A stretch of DNA of 64,000 nucleotides. Origin: Cytobacillus firmus (lineage in GTDB: Bacteria > Bacillota > Bacilli > Bacillales > Cytobacillaceae). Below are positions 33,609 to 42,600 of this stretch, piece after piece. The notes beneath the pieces are model-generated. The model was not told the DNA's origin. It searched no databases and worked only from the letters and a program-made list of their open reading frames with translations. Location of the stretch: positions 2,566,001 to 2,630,000 of the forward strand of contig NZ_CP098323.1 in NCBI RefSeq assembly GCF_023657595.1. The letters are read 5' to 3'. The first letter of the stretch is position 1. The number at the start of each line of letters is the position of its first letter. The translations under genes were made by a program, and so were the position numbers.

Positions 33609-34391
33609 TCATCCAACTCGGATTATTTCATCCCTATTCTTCAATGAAGCCAGGATGCTTAGGGCTGCGAGGTAGCTTGTCTTTGGATTATTAGGCATCG
33701 GGTCATTTTCGACTTGAAGCGATAGCTTGCCGAATGAACCTGCTGCCTCAATCGTATGGCTATTTTTACTTACTGCCGGATCGGATATGATTTTAACTCC
33801 GGTATTGTCTGCACCTAATCCCGCGAGAGACAAGATAATGGAAACATTGATATTCTTTGGGAATAATCTAATGGCTTCAGCAGCAGATCCCTCAAAAAGC
33901 ACCTTTTCTCCATTAAGAGGGGCACCGGGAAGTGCCTGAGGAGGCTTCCTGGTGATAATGGAGACAGAATCCAGTTCACCAATCGATTTGGCAGCTTTTA
34001 GAACATCCAGGCCGCCGATTGCCCCTGATGGCAAGTGAATTTTCGTATTATTTATGATGCAAATTTCTTCAAGGCACGTATAAAATTCCCGGTCTGCCAA
34101 TGCGCCAACACTGCTGACAACCAGATCTTTGCCTGAAAGCAAAATGGAAGCAGCGTACTCCTCTACAGCTTCAACAGTTGCTGCTTCAATAACCATGTCG
34201 GCATCGGATTTTAACAGGGATTCCACGTCAGCAAAGATTTCAGCATTAAACTCACGTGATAGTTCCTTTGCCTGTTCCTGGCAGCGAGTATGAAGGCCGA
34301 TAATTTTCGAATGAGGTATTAAGCAGTCTTTATTGATGCTTTGAAGCAGGAACCTGCCTATATTCCCGCCTCCTATTAAGGCTAATTTCAT
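33609..34391 (-). CDS. Aspartate-dehydrogenase-like (DUF108) oxidoreductase
   Basis: A 260-residue NAD(P)-binding protein: Rossmann GGGNIG at the N-terminus, VEAATVEAVEEYA, the DUF108 core LPSGAIGGLDVLKAA and VSIILSLAGLGADNTGVKIISDP. These are typical of L-aspartate dehydrogenase (NadX-like). In the middle of an aromatic catabolism operon it is unlikely to serve NAD synthesis; it could reduce or oxidise an aldehyde or imine intermediate. That is inference from context only. It lies between the ALDH and Rieske alpha genes, 13 bases after the ALDH stop. Confidence 0.8.
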   Translation of the reverse strand: MKLALIGGGNIGRFLLQSINKDCLIPHSKIIGLHTRCQEQAKELSREFNAEIFADVESLLKSDADMVIEAATVEAVEEYAASILLSGKDLVVSSVGALADREFYTCLEEICIINNTKIHLPSGAIGGLDVLKAAKSIGELDSVSIITRKPPQALPGAPLNGEKVLFEGSAAEAIRLFPKNINVSIILSLAGLGADNTGVKIISDPAVSKNSHTIEAAGSFGKLSLQVENDPMPNNPKTSYLAALSILASLKNRDEIIRVG

Positions 34392-34403
34392 ATCGGTATC
34401 CCC

Positions 34404-35852
34404 CTAATTGGCAAAACCATAGGAATCTGCAAAAAACTCCAGGCCGCAATGCCGCGTTTCACGTGAAAGTCCGCTTTCCTTTAGGCCCGGGAAGTCCAGA
34501 TGGAGATCCTGAAAAACGGTATGATTATTATGGAAAACAGCTCCGGCCTCTAACCGGTCTGCAAATTCAATTGCTTTGGATTCATCTTCAGTCCAAACAG
34601 AAGCCCTTAGGCCATATTCACTGTCATTTGCAAGGCTGATGACTTCCTCATCCTCTTTAAATGGCAGGATCGGAATGACAGGTCCAAACTGTTCAGCACG
34701 GACAATTTCACTTTTCTGATCTACATCGGTGATGATTGCAGGCAGAATGTAATAGCCTTTATCCCAGGACTCTGGATCAAGCTGAATTCCTCCTGTGATG
34801 ACTGTGGCACCGGATTTTTTGGCGCGTTCGATCAGGCCATTCACATATTCGTACTGAGCCTTATTGTTCAAAGGTCCCATCTCGGCATCAGGTTGAATGC
34901 CGTTTCCAACCTTAATATGCTGAAATTCTTTTCTAAGCTTTTCGACCAGCTCCCCATATCGTGATTCATGAACATAGATCCTTTTAATGGCTGAGCACAC
35001 CTGGCCTGCTGCCCGAAGGACACCGAAACGCAGGCGTTTGATAGCGCTCTCATCCATATTTGCATCCTCGAGGATAATAGCTGCATCATTCCCGCCAAGC
35101 TCCATGTAGACATTTTTCACTGTGCCAGAAGCAGCTCGCATGATTTCTTTCCCTGTCTCGGTACTGCCGACAAATGCAATGGTTCGGATTCGCGGATCTG
35201 AGCAAAGTTTGCTGCCAATAATCCCCCCTGAACCAGTTACAACATTAATGACTCCTTCAGGGAAATAAGAAGCTACAGTCTGGAGGAATGACATGATCGT
35301 TAGCGGACAGCTCGTCGCTGGTTTTACAACGACTGAGTTTCCGGCAAGAACAGCCGGGATTACCCGCTTAAACGTAAGGATCATTGGTGAGTTCCATGGA
35401 GAGATCACCGCCGTTACCCCACGTGGACGCTTGCGGATTTGGACCTCCTGGGAACCGGGAATGGATTCAGGCTTCCACCATTCCAGCAGCTCATCGGCAG
35501 CTTCCTTCATAATATCGACACAGCGCAGAAGGTCTTTTTTCGCTTCAACCAATACCTTCCCATTTTCGCGGATCAGCAAGGTTACGTTCTCCTCGACACT
35601 TGCTTTAATCTCGTCCGCAGCCAGCTTCATCCGGTTTGCCCGGTCCCCAATCTCACTTTCCGACCAGGTTTCAAAAGCCTTTGCAGCAGCAGAAATGGCC
35701 AATTCAACTTGTTCTTCTGTACATAAAGCTACTTCTCCAACGACTTCCTGATGATCAGCTGGATTTAAAACATTTGCTGTATTTTCTCCCTGGATCCACT
35801 CTCCAGCTATTAAATATTTTCCTGAGACAAATGGGTACGTCGAAATCACCAC
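34404..35852 (-). CDS. Aldehyde dehydrogenase family protein
   Basis: A 482-residue NAD(P)-dependent ALDH: PWNSP with Asn154, VGSTETGK (cofactor site), general base E251 in MELGGND, and nucleophile C286 in GQVCSA. It resembles benzaldehyde/vanillin-type dehydrogenases rather than ProA- or GapN-type enzymes. GTG start behind GGGAG. Situated right after the ThDP enzyme, so it may oxidise the aldehyde that enzyme releases. Substrate not determined. Confidence 0.87.
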   Translation of the reverse strand: MVISTYPFVSGKYLIAGEWIQGENTANVLNPADHQEVVGEVALCTEEQVELAISAAAKAFETWSESEIGDRANRMKLAADEIKASVEENVTLLIRENGKVLVEAKKDLLRCVDIMKEAADELLEWWKPESIPGSQEVQIRKRPRGVTAVISPWNSPMILTFKRVIPAVLAGNSVVVKPATSCPLTIMSFLQTVASYFPEGVINVVTGSGGIIGSKLCSDPRIRTIAFVGSTETGKEIMRAASGTVKNVYMELGGNDAAIILEDANMDESAIKRLRFGVLRAAGQVCSAIKRIYVHESRYGELVEKLRKEFQHIKVGNGIQPDAEMGPLNNKAQYEYVNGLIERAKKSGATVITGGIQLDPESWDKGYYILPAIITDVDQKSEIVRAEQFGPVIPILPFKEDEEVISLANDSEYGLRASVWTEDESKAIEFADRLEAGAVFHNNHTVFQDLHLDFPGLKESGLSRETRHCGLEFFADSYGFAN

Positions 35853-35863
35853 AAATCACTCCC

Positions 35864-37585
35864 TTACATCTTTTTAGGTTTGAATGCTTCCGCCGCTCCT
35901 GGAGGCCCTCCAAATGGTTTGGCCATTGGCCCGACCGCTTCCATATCCACTACGATCATGGATGGTTTTCTCCTCTCCATTGCCTTCTCCAGTTCTGATG
36001 CGAATTCTTCCGGAGAACCGATTTTCGCAGAAGCAAATCCCATGGACTGAGCCAGCAAAACAAAATCTGGGCTAACTAAATCGACCGCCACCTGCCTTCC
36101 ATAGGCGGCATCCTGAATATTTCGGAGAACACCATATCCCGCATCATCAAACAGGACGACAATTAGCGGAAGGCTTTCCTGTACTGCAGTTGCCATTTCA
36201 CCCACATTGACCATGAAGCCGCCATCTCCAGCTAGTAAAACAACTTGCTTGTCCTTACATCCCATTTGTGCTCCGATTGCAGTCGGCAAACCTTGTCCAA
36301 TCCCTCCTCCTGAAGCATGAATGGACGTCCGCGGCTCATATATCTCAAATAATCGGCTGCCCCAGACATTTGCCTGTACCGTAACGTCACGCACCAATAC
36401 AGTATCCCGCGGGAGCAATTTACGCATAGCATCTGCTATTTTTTCATATGGCCCAAGAGTGGCTCTCAGCTGAAGTCTAAGTTCCTTCCTTACTGAAAGC
36501 ACTTCTTCCAGATATTCATCAGAAGGTGCCATTGATTCCTTGGTCAACTCTTCATTTAATTTTTTCAAAATTAGCTTAGCATCACCTGCCAGCCCTATGG
36601 CGGCAGCATAATTTCGGTTCATTGCCAGAAGGTCGGCATCAATGCTGATATGATTTTCAGGAACTTCGATTTTCCAGTTGGAGGTCTCATTCCCTCTAAA
36701 TCTGACTCCAATGCTAATAAGGAGATCCGATTTCTTCACTAAATCCTTTGTTAATTCAAATGATGCAAAGTGGCCAATACATTGAGGATGATCCTCCGGA
36801 ATGCTGCCCTTGCCTGATTGGCTCGTAATAACGGCTGCCCCGATTCTTTCCGCAAGCTCCTGCACTTCTTTTGAAGCCCCGGAGCTAATGACGCCCCCTC
36901 CTGCCCAAATGACCGGGCGGCGGGCCTGGCTGACTTTGGTTATCGCCTCTTTTGGAAGATACGATATGGAACTGTTTTCCTGTACTGAAACATTCACTTC
37001 TTCCAATGAATAATCCGGTATGATCGCAGATTGGAAATCGATTGGGATTTCTACCGAAACAGGGCCAGAAGGTGCAGCAGCGGCTTCCTTAATCGCTTGC
37101 CTGATAACCGCTGCTGCCTGTTCAGGTCTTCTTAGCCGCATTGCTTTTTTGCAAGAACCCTCCATTATAGACAGCTGGTCTTTACACTCGTGAATATAGC
37201 CTCTGCCCGTTGCCAGATAGGGTGATGCGACCTCACCTGTCAAATGAAGGACGGGAACACCCGCTGCCCATGACTCAATCAGTGAACCAGCTGCGTTTCC
37301 TGCTCCAGTTCCGGTACTCGTGATGACCACTCCCAATTTTCCTGTCGCACGGGCATACCCATCTGCCATATTTGCCGCACCGCTCTCCCCGCGCGAGCAA
37401 ACCAGATGAATGCTTCCATCACGAAGGATGGCATCATAGATCGGCATATTATGAATGCTTACAATCCCAAATGCCACCTCTACTCCAGCACGGACAAGCT
37501 CCTTCACAACTGCATCAGCTGCAGTAAATTCCATTTGCTTACTTGCTTTTACCGGTGCAACTACCAATTGTTCTTGTTGGCTCAT
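35864..37585 (-). CDS. Thiamine-diphosphate-dependent enzyme (acetolactate synthase/benzoylformate decarboxylase superfamily)
   Basis: About 573 residues with the three-domain layout. The PYR domain has the ThDP-activating Glu in SRGESGAANMADGYARATGK. The middle domain begins near 200. The PP domain has GDGGFMVNVGEMATA...LFDDAGYG (GDG-x25-N type motif with D for N). It cleaves or forms a C-C bond next to a 2-keto group. A decarboxylase that makes an aldehyde for the adjacent ALDH is attractive, but a carboligase or lyase is equally possible. ATG 37585 is favoured over the ATG three codons earlier by ribosome-site spacing. Confidence 0.83.
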   Translation of the reverse strand: MSQQEQLVVAPVKASKQMEFTAADAVVKELVRAGVEVAFGIVSIHNMPIYDAILRDGSIHLVCSRGESGAANMADGYARATGKLGVVITSTGTGAGNAAGSLIESWAAGVPVLHLTGEVASPYLATGRGYIHECKDQLSIMEGSCKKAMRLRRPEQAAAVIRQAIKEAAAAPSGPVSVEIPIDFQSAIIPDYSLEEVNVSVQENSSISYLPKEAITKVSQARRPVIWAGGGVISSGASKEVQELAERIGAAVITSQSGKGSIPEDHPQCIGHFASFELTKDLVKKSDLLISIGVRFRGNETSNWKIEVPENHISIDADLLAMNRNYAAAIGLAGDAKLILKKLNEELTKESMAPSDEYLEEVLSVRKELRLQLRATLGPYEKIADAMRKLLPRDTVLVRDVTVQANVWGSRLFEIYEPRTSIHASGGGIGQGLPTAIGAQMGCKDKQVVLLAGDGGFMVNVGEMATAVQESLPLIVVLFDDAGYGVLRNIQDAAYGRQVAVDLVSPDFVLLAQSMGFASAKIGSPEEFASELEKAMERRKPSMIVVDMEAVGPMAKPFGGPPGAAEAFKPKKM

Positions 37586-37611
37586 CCTAATCATTCCGCC
37601 TTTGCTTAATA

Positions 37612-38403
37612 TTAAAGCGCTTTCCCCAGCGCTCCAGCTGTTTCAATGGTTGATCCTGATACATAACTTGCCTGCTTTGAGGCTAAAAAGAGAATAACAC
37701 TGGCCACTTCTTCTGCTTCTCCAACTCTGCCCAGCGGAATTTCCCGCTTCGCTGCAAGATCTTTGTAATATTCCTCTGGATCCATATCAGGTGCATTTTT
37801 CAATCGTCTGCGTTCCCACTGGTCGGTACGGATTAAACCAAGACTTACTGAGTTGACCAGGATATTATCTGATGCAAGCTCTTGGGAAAGCGTTTTACTT
37901 AAGTTCAGAAGACCTGCTCTTGTAGCAGCTGTAGCAACCATATGTCTTTCAGGTTCCTTTGCAAGCGTCGCATTAATATTGATGATCCTTCCGCCTCCGC
38001 GCTTCACTAAATATGGATGAACAGCACGTACCGCATGGATAATGGCAAAATATTTTAACTGGATCTGTTCCTGCCATTGCTCATCTGAAATATCGAAGAA
38101 ATGGCCCATAACACTTTGCCCGGCTGCATTAACTAAAATATCAATTCCTTCAAGCCGGGATGCTGCCGAATCGACAAAACGATTTACATCCTCTTTATTT
38201 GTTACATCACAAGTAGCTGCAAAGATTGAATCCTGGGATCCGAAATGCAATAAATGGTCAATTGCTTTATCCTTCCTCTCTGCATTTCTGCCGCAAACCG
38301 CAACTTTTGCACCTTCCTGAAGGAACATTTCTGCTGTTTTGAGGCCTACTCCTGAAGTCCCGCCCATTATGATTGCTGTCTTTCCTTTTAAACCAAAGTC
38401 CAT
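37612..38403 (-). CDS. Short-chain dehydrogenase/reductase
   Basis: About 263 residues: GGTSGVG cofactor site, NAAGQSVMG (NAG-like), and a catalytic region where the usual Tyr-x3-Lys is not obvious. After INATLAKEPERHMVATAATRAGLLNLS the normal YxxxK position reads VATAATRAG. This departure suggests a 2,4-dienoyl-CoA-reductase-like or non-classical SDR. ATG 38403 has AAGGGG seven bases upstream. Second SDR of the operon; it acts at an unknown step between ring cleavage and the ThDP enzyme. Confidence 0.78.
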   Translation of the reverse strand: MDFGLKGKTAIIMGGTSGVGLKTAEMFLQEGAKVAVCGRNAERKDKAIDHLLHFGSQDSIFAATCDVTNKEDVNRFVDSAASRLEGIDILVNAAGQSVMGHFFDISDEQWQEQIQLKYFAIIHAVRAVHPYLVKRGGGRIININATLAKEPERHMVATAATRAGLLNLSKTLSQELASDNILVNSVSLGLIRTDQWERRRLKNAPDMDPEEYYKDLAAKREIPLGRVGEAEEVASVILFLASKQASYVSGSTIETAGALGKAL

Positions 38404-38426
38404 CACCATACCCCTTTCAAATATCT

Positions 38427-39341
38427 TTAGGTTAATGCATTCACGTTAACCCAGCCTGGATCAGGCTTTCCTCCCATCGCAGCACGTGCTTCAGGTTTTG
38501 GCGGTCCGGCTATTCCCCATTGATCCATCAGGTGTGGAACCCTTTTCCATACTCGAGCCACCCATTCTTCCTCATCTTCAATGGTTTCCAGATAACAAGT
38601 GTATTCCATGACAAACTTGGCAGGATCCTGAAAGTAACAGAAGATGTTATTTCCCGGTCCGTGGCGTCCAGGCCCCCACAGCTCCTGATAACCTGCTTTT
38701 CTGACATTTGAAATCCCCCGCATGACTTCATCCACTGTGTCTACCTCATAGGCAATATGATTGACAGATGCATGCTGGTCCTGGTTGAAGGCAAGTGAGT
38801 GATGCTTCCTGTTGCAGCGGAGGAAAGACATCTGGTGTTCGCTCCAATCAGTAACCTTAAATCCTAAAATATTGGTATAAAAGTCTGTAATCATATCCAG
38901 GTCTGCCGTATTCATGACAACATGATTCAGCTTCACCGGATCAACATTCTTCTTATTCCAGATTGTCGTGTGCATTTCCACCCATGCTGAAAGTTCAATG
39001 CAGCGGTTTTCCGGATCAGCAAAGCGAAGTCCGTATCCTTTGCCTTCTTCATCTAAATAGCCCGGCGGTGTAATAACAGGGATACCTTTTGAAGCCAGAA
39101 TCTCCGCAGCCCTGTCAACAGCGTTCTTATCAACCATTCCAAATGCAATATGGTGAAGTCCCGCTTTTTCTCCCCGTTTCAAATGTAAAATATGATTCTC
39201 TGAACCTGCACCCCTGAAATAGACAGAATCCCCGTCTTCGGATACCTTATCAAGACCCCAAATCTTCTCGTAAAACTCAGCCTGCTCCTCAAGAACTGGA
39301 GTAACGAGACTAATATGCCTCAAGTGAGTAATGCCTAACAT
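38427..39341 (-). CDS. Extradiol-type ring-cleavage dioxygenase (VOC, type I)
   Basis: About 304 residues with two VOC domains. The C-terminal one carries the 2-His-1-Glu iron site: His in KLNHVVMNTADLD, His in VNHIAYEVDTVDE, and Glu in FVMEYTCY. The N-terminal domain (ITHLRHISLVTPVLEEQAEFYE) is the non-catalytic copy. It would open the catechol made by the Rieske oxygenase and diol dehydrogenase next to the hydroxyl pair. Start ATG 39341 (GGAGG eight bases upstream); a TTG five codons earlier lies over that site. Confidence 0.85.
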   Translation of the reverse strand: MLGITHLRHISLVTPVLEEQAEFYEKIWGLDKVSEDGDSVYFRGAGSENHILHLKRGEKAGLHHIAFGMVDKNAVDRAAEILASKGIPVITPPGYLDEEGKGYGLRFADPENRCIELSAWVEMHTTIWNKKNVDPVKLNHVVMNTADLDMITDFYTNILGFKVTDWSEHQMSFLRCNRKHHSLAFNQDQHASVNHIAYEVDTVDEVMRGISNVRKAGYQELWGPGRHGPGNNIFCYFQDPAKFVMEYTCYLETIEDEEEWVARVWKRVPHLMDQWGIAGPPKPEARAAMGGKPDPGWVNVNALT

Positions 39342-39412
39342 CCCATGCACCTCCAAATACTATGTTTAAAATTCTGTGATCATTGACTGCCGAAGAAACA
39401 TTTATTGTTAAA

Positions 39413-39459
39413 GGAACCGGGATGACCCGGTTTAAATTGTGCGGACCATCCCGGTTATA
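39413..39459 (-). other. Intercistronic hairpin between cupin and dioxygenase genes
   Basis: AACCGGGATG (39459-39450 on the minus strand) pairs with CATCCCGGTT (39422-39413) around a 27-base loop; only a weak T-rich tail follows. Lies in the 148-base gap after the first gene of the operon and may be an attenuator or an mRNA-processing/stability element. Confidence 0.5.
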
Positions 39460-39489
39460 TTTATTAGAATGCCAGATTGACAGAAACGA

Positions 39490-40026
39490 TTATTTTCCGT
39501 TGATGATAGCTTCTCTCTCTTTCGCACGCTGAATGCGCAGCTCTTCAAGAGCACTCCCTTTCGGATATGTAGGAAGATTTGGTTTTACTGCCCCAAGCAT
39601 AACCAGCATTAACGCTTCTTCATCGCCATCATTATGAATGCCGCGGTACACTCCCGGAGGAGAACTGATGCAATCGCGCTCATTCAGACGAATTTCATGA
39701 ACTTCTTCCTTGCCTACTTCCTGGATAAGAGCCTTTACACTCCCTTTAAGAATAAAGAATACTTCTTCCACATCATCGTGAAGATGAAGAGGTCCAACAC
39801 AACCAGCTGGAAGGACCATCGTGCTGAGTGTGAAATGTTCTGCGGCAATCACATTTGAATCATTATTCGCTGTAGCTCCGCGGCCAATATATCTCATTTG
39901 CGCCCTTTTATACTTTGGATCAATTTCTTCTTGAAATTTAAGAACATTCCAGTCCAGTGATCGGTCTTCCAGCCTTGCTACATATTTTTTTTCGAAAGCC
40001 TGCACATCAAATTTTTCTGCTGACAT
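39490..40026 (-). CDS. Cupin-domain protein, first gene of the aromatic operon
   Basis: A 178-residue protein with one cupin barrel (about 65-140): metal motif 1 PLHLHDDVEEVFFILKG and motif 2 SSPPGVYRGIHNDGDEE. It could be a metal-dependent dioxygenase, isomerase or ligand-binding protein, and nothing in the sequence decides between them. It leads the ten-gene operon behind a strong promoter and IclR-type operator. A 148-base gap with a hairpin separates it from the ring-cleavage gene. Confidence 0.75.
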   Translation of the reverse strand: MSAEKFDVQAFEKKYVARLEDRSLDWNVLKFQEEIDPKYKRAQMRYIGRGATANNDSNVIAAEHFTLSTMVLPAGCVGPLHLHDDVEEVFFILKGSVKALIQEVGKEEVHEIRLNERDCISSPPGVYRGIHNDGDEEALMLVMLGAVKPNLPTYPKGSALEELRIQRAKEREAIINGK

Positions 40027-40053
40027 TAATTATCACTCCTAAACCCTTATAAT

Positions 40054-40118
40054 GTTTTATATACAAAACAATGTTTTACTTACAGGTTAATAATAAATCC
40101 CAATATTTAATATGTCAA
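40054..40118 (-). promoter_or_regulatory. Promoter and putative IclR operator of the aromatic operon
   Basis: -35 TTGACA (40118-40113), 17-bp spacer, -10 TATTAT (40095-40090). Just downstream of the expected start lies the near-palindrome GTTTTATATACAAAAC (40054-40069, read on plus) with an added GTTTTACTTAC half site. The position downstream of the start fits a repressor that blocks elongation or initiation. Confidence 0.7.
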
Positions 40119-40172
40119 TTAAAAATATTGAGAAAAATTAAATTATTAAAACCTCGTTTTAAATATAAAACC

Positions 40173-41450
40173 TTATACAATGACCTTTCTATTTGGAGGA
40201 ATTTGCTCAATCCGAAGTTCCGCTGCCTCTTTTTTGATTGTGAATATATAAGCGATGAAGCCTAAGCTCGCTGCAATAATAAGCATAACGATAGATGGGC
40301 CAAAATCTCCGCCTGCAAGGTCTCTCATCCATCCCATGATATAACTTGAAAAACCTCCTAGAATATTTGTAAATCCCATAAGACCGGCAGCACGCCCGGC
40401 TGTTTCCGGGGTAGAAAATTTTACGATAAACAAATTGCTTAAATGGAAGACACCGCCTTGAGTTCCCATTGCAAGTCCCATACAAATACCCGCCAGAACC
40501 GGATGCGGTGCAAAAATAGCTGCTGTTAAGAATACTGCCGTTAAACTGAACAGAATCGTGGCCAGTAAGCTTGGACGTCTTGTTTTGTCTGCCAAAAAAC
40601 CGCAGGATAACACAAATCCAAGAGCAAACAGCCAGGATAATGAGGTAATCCCTGTCATTGCTTCTCTTGAGAAACCTTTGGCCTCAACGAGATAAGTAGG
40701 CAGCCAAATGCTGATTCCGAAAAACAAAAACGAAGACATTAACATGCCAAACCAAACGATCCAATAGCGGTAGTCCTGTGCAAAGCTTTTCTTTGGTTTT
40801 TCAGTGCCATCAGTCTTGCGGATATACGCAAGCTCTTCCTTATCAATTGCATAATGTTCTTCTGGAGTATCCCGGGTAAGGAACCAAAACATTGGAATAA
40901 CAATAAATAGATTAAAAGCAGCCAGGAAGAAAAACGCAGCTTCCCAATGGAAAGTCGCAAGCACTAAAGTCAATATAACAGCTCCACAGGCAGGACCGAA
41001 ATAATTGCCCGCGAGCCAGGTAGATTGTGCCCGGCCAAGTTCCCGCTGGTTAAACCAATTCGATATGAATTTTCCGCAAACCGGAATCATCATCCCTTCA
41101 CCGAATCCAAGTATTACCCTGCTGATTAAAAACATTTCATAGGAAGTTGCCAAACCGCCAGCAATCATAGTCGCAGTCCAAATTACCAGTCCGAATATAG
41201 CCGTTTTCCGCGGACCTGCCTTATCAATAACAAAGCCCCAGAAAATATTTGAAACGGCGTAAGAAATTGTAAAGATAAAAGTTATTAAGCCAATTTTGGC
41301 ATTTTTGTCTGCCCCTGTTAGCCCCAGATCACTAAGGAAGCCAGGATCCGTTTGAATAACCGAAATTCCCAGTTTATCAATTTGTCCAAAAAACCAGAAA
41401 AAGAATATTGGCACTGCAATATAGAGCCATCTTTTGTTCCCTTTCAGCAT
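40173..41450 (-). CDS. ACS-type MFS transporter for an organic anion
   Basis: About 425 residues, 12 helices, of the anion:cation symporter branch of MFS (phthalate, hydroxyphenylacetate and glucarate carriers). Signatures are GFVIDKAGPRKTAIFG in loop 2-3, SRVILGFGEGMMIPVCGKFISNWF and LAMGTQGGVFHLSNLF. It probably imports the substrate of the neighbouring ring-hydroxylating pathway. ATG 41450 follows AAAGGGGAT by eight bases; an earlier ATG ten codons upstream precedes the ribosome site. It has its own promoter and operator at 41580-41595. Confidence 0.85.
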   Translation of the reverse strand: MLKGNKRWLYIAVPIFFFWFFGQIDKLGISVIQTDPGFLSDLGLTGADKNAKIGLITFIFTISYAVSNIFWGFVIDKAGPRKTAIFGLVIWTATMIAGGLATSYEMFLISRVILGFGEGMMIPVCGKFISNWFNQRELGRAQSTWLAGNYFGPACGAVILTLVLATFHWEAAFFFLAAFNLFIVIPMFWFLTRDTPEEHYAIDKEELAYIRKTDGTEKPKKSFAQDYRYWIVWFGMLMSSFLFFGISIWLPTYLVEAKGFSREAMTGITSLSWLFALGFVLSCGFLADKTRRPSLLATILFSLTAVFLTAAIFAPHPVLAGICMGLAMGTQGGVFHLSNLFIVKFSTPETAGRAAGLMGFTNILGGFSSYIMGWMRDLAGGDFGPSIVMLIIAASLGFIAYIFTIKKEAAELRIEQIPPNRKVIV

Positions 41451-41579
41451 TTGTGATCCCCTTTCAAGAAACATATTCATTTTGCAACCGCTTTCAAATA
41501 CATTCGATTCTCAAATATTATACTTCATAAAAAAAATTATTTTGGGTGGTATTTTTTGCCCTCCTTTCAGCCGTTTTAT

Positions 41580-41695
41580 GTTTTATATACAAAACAATGT
41601 TTACCACTTAATAATAGTGTAAAGTTTTTCGAAAATTGAGTCAATAAAAAAATTCAATTTGTTTCGTTTACAAAATTACGTTTTATATACAAAAC
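41580..41695 (-). promoter_or_regulatory. Promoter region of the MFS gene with two putative IclR operators
   Basis: GTTTTATATACAAAAC occurs at 41580-41595 and again at 41680-41695. A promoter-like TTGACT-17-TACACT (about 41643-41615, minus strand) lies between them. The 41580 copy sits after the -10, as in the operon promoter, and shares about 23 contiguous bases with the site at 40054. Confidence 0.65.
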
Positions 41696-41722
41696 AAAAA
41701 AGCTTGCAGTTGCTGCAAGCTT
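41696..41722 (-). terminator. Rho-independent terminator of the IclR gene
   Basis: AAGCTTGCAG (41700-41709), TTG loop, CTGCAAGCTT (41713-41722); T-run TTTTTTG on the minus strand. Confidence 0.85.
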
Positions 41723-41741
41723 TTACCCATTATTTTTATTT

Positions 41742-42524
41742 TTAAAGATGATATCCCATATAGCCTGATAACTTTTTTGAAATCTCAAGCACTTTTGGCA
41801 GCGCTACTTGTTCAATAAACTCATCATGGAATGTTGTCTCTGTTGCTACCACATTAATAGCCGCCATAATGCTGCCGGTTTTATCAAATATAGGTGCCGC
41901 TACTGATTGAATACCATGGTGAAGTTCTCCTCTTGTAATGGAGTATCCATTTCCCCTGATAATTTCAATTTCATTTTGAAAATCAGCCAGGGATGTTTTT
42001 GTCCGATCCGTATACGGCTTCAATTCGGATCCATAAAAAAGCTGTTTCAGCTTTTCCTGCGGCTGATAGGCAAGCAGCAATTTTCCATTTGCTGTTGCAT
42101 GAGCCGGAAGCCTCAGTCCGATATTGACATTAATAGCGGATACTCCTCTTACAGGAGCACTGCCAACGTACACCACTTCATTCCCATCAAGAATGGATAA
42201 ATGGCAGGAAGCCCCTGTTTCATCTCTTAATGTCTCCAAGTAAGGCTGGGCAATTTCCGGAAGTTTTAACGTACTTAAATAGGAAAAGCCCAATTCCAAT
42301 ACCTGGGGTGTTAAACTATATCTCTTTGAGTTTTCGTCCTGGTCAAGATAACCAAGCGATTGGAGAGTATACAATAATCGATACGGGACAGTTCGGCTTA
42401 CATTCAATTCTTTTGCAATTTCAACCAGTGACAGAGTTGGACGCTCTTCATTAAATAGTTTTAAGATTTCCAGCCCCCGTACCAGAGCATTGGCATTATA
42501 CCGCTCTTTCTCCTCTTTTGCCAT
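41742..42524 (-). CDS. IclR-family transcription regulator
   Basis: About 260 residues. The N-terminal winged HTH (about 8-70) reads ALVRGLEILKLFNEERPTLSLVEIAKELNVSRTVPYRLLYTL. The C-terminal IclR ligand domain runs from about 80 to 250, with LPAHATANGKLLLA, GYSITRGELHHGIQSVAAPIFD and a late INVVATE. IclR proteins sense a pathway compound and usually repress aromatic-acid operons. The palindrome GTTTT-N6-AAAAC in front of the operon, the MFS gene and the hydrolase gene is its likely target. ATG 42524 is preferred over a GTG three codons earlier that sits in the ribosome site. Own terminator at 41700-41722. Confidence 0.88.
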   Translation of the reverse strand: MAKEEKERYNANALVRGLEILKLFNEERPTLSLVEIAKELNVSRTVPYRLLYTLQSLGYLDQDENSKRYSLTPQVLELGFSYLSTLKLPEIAQPYLETLRDETGASCHLSILDGNEVVYVGSAPVRGVSAINVNIGLRLPAHATANGKLLLAYQPQEKLKQLFYGSELKPYTDRTKTSLADFQNEIEIIRGNGYSITRGELHHGIQSVAAPIFDKTGSIMAAINVVATETTFHDEFIEQVALPKVLEISKKLSGYMGYHL

Positions 42525-42600
42525 GCAACTCACCCCCTGTTTACATTTTTACCAAAATAATAACAAAACCAGGATTGAAATAGGAAATATTTCACTATGG

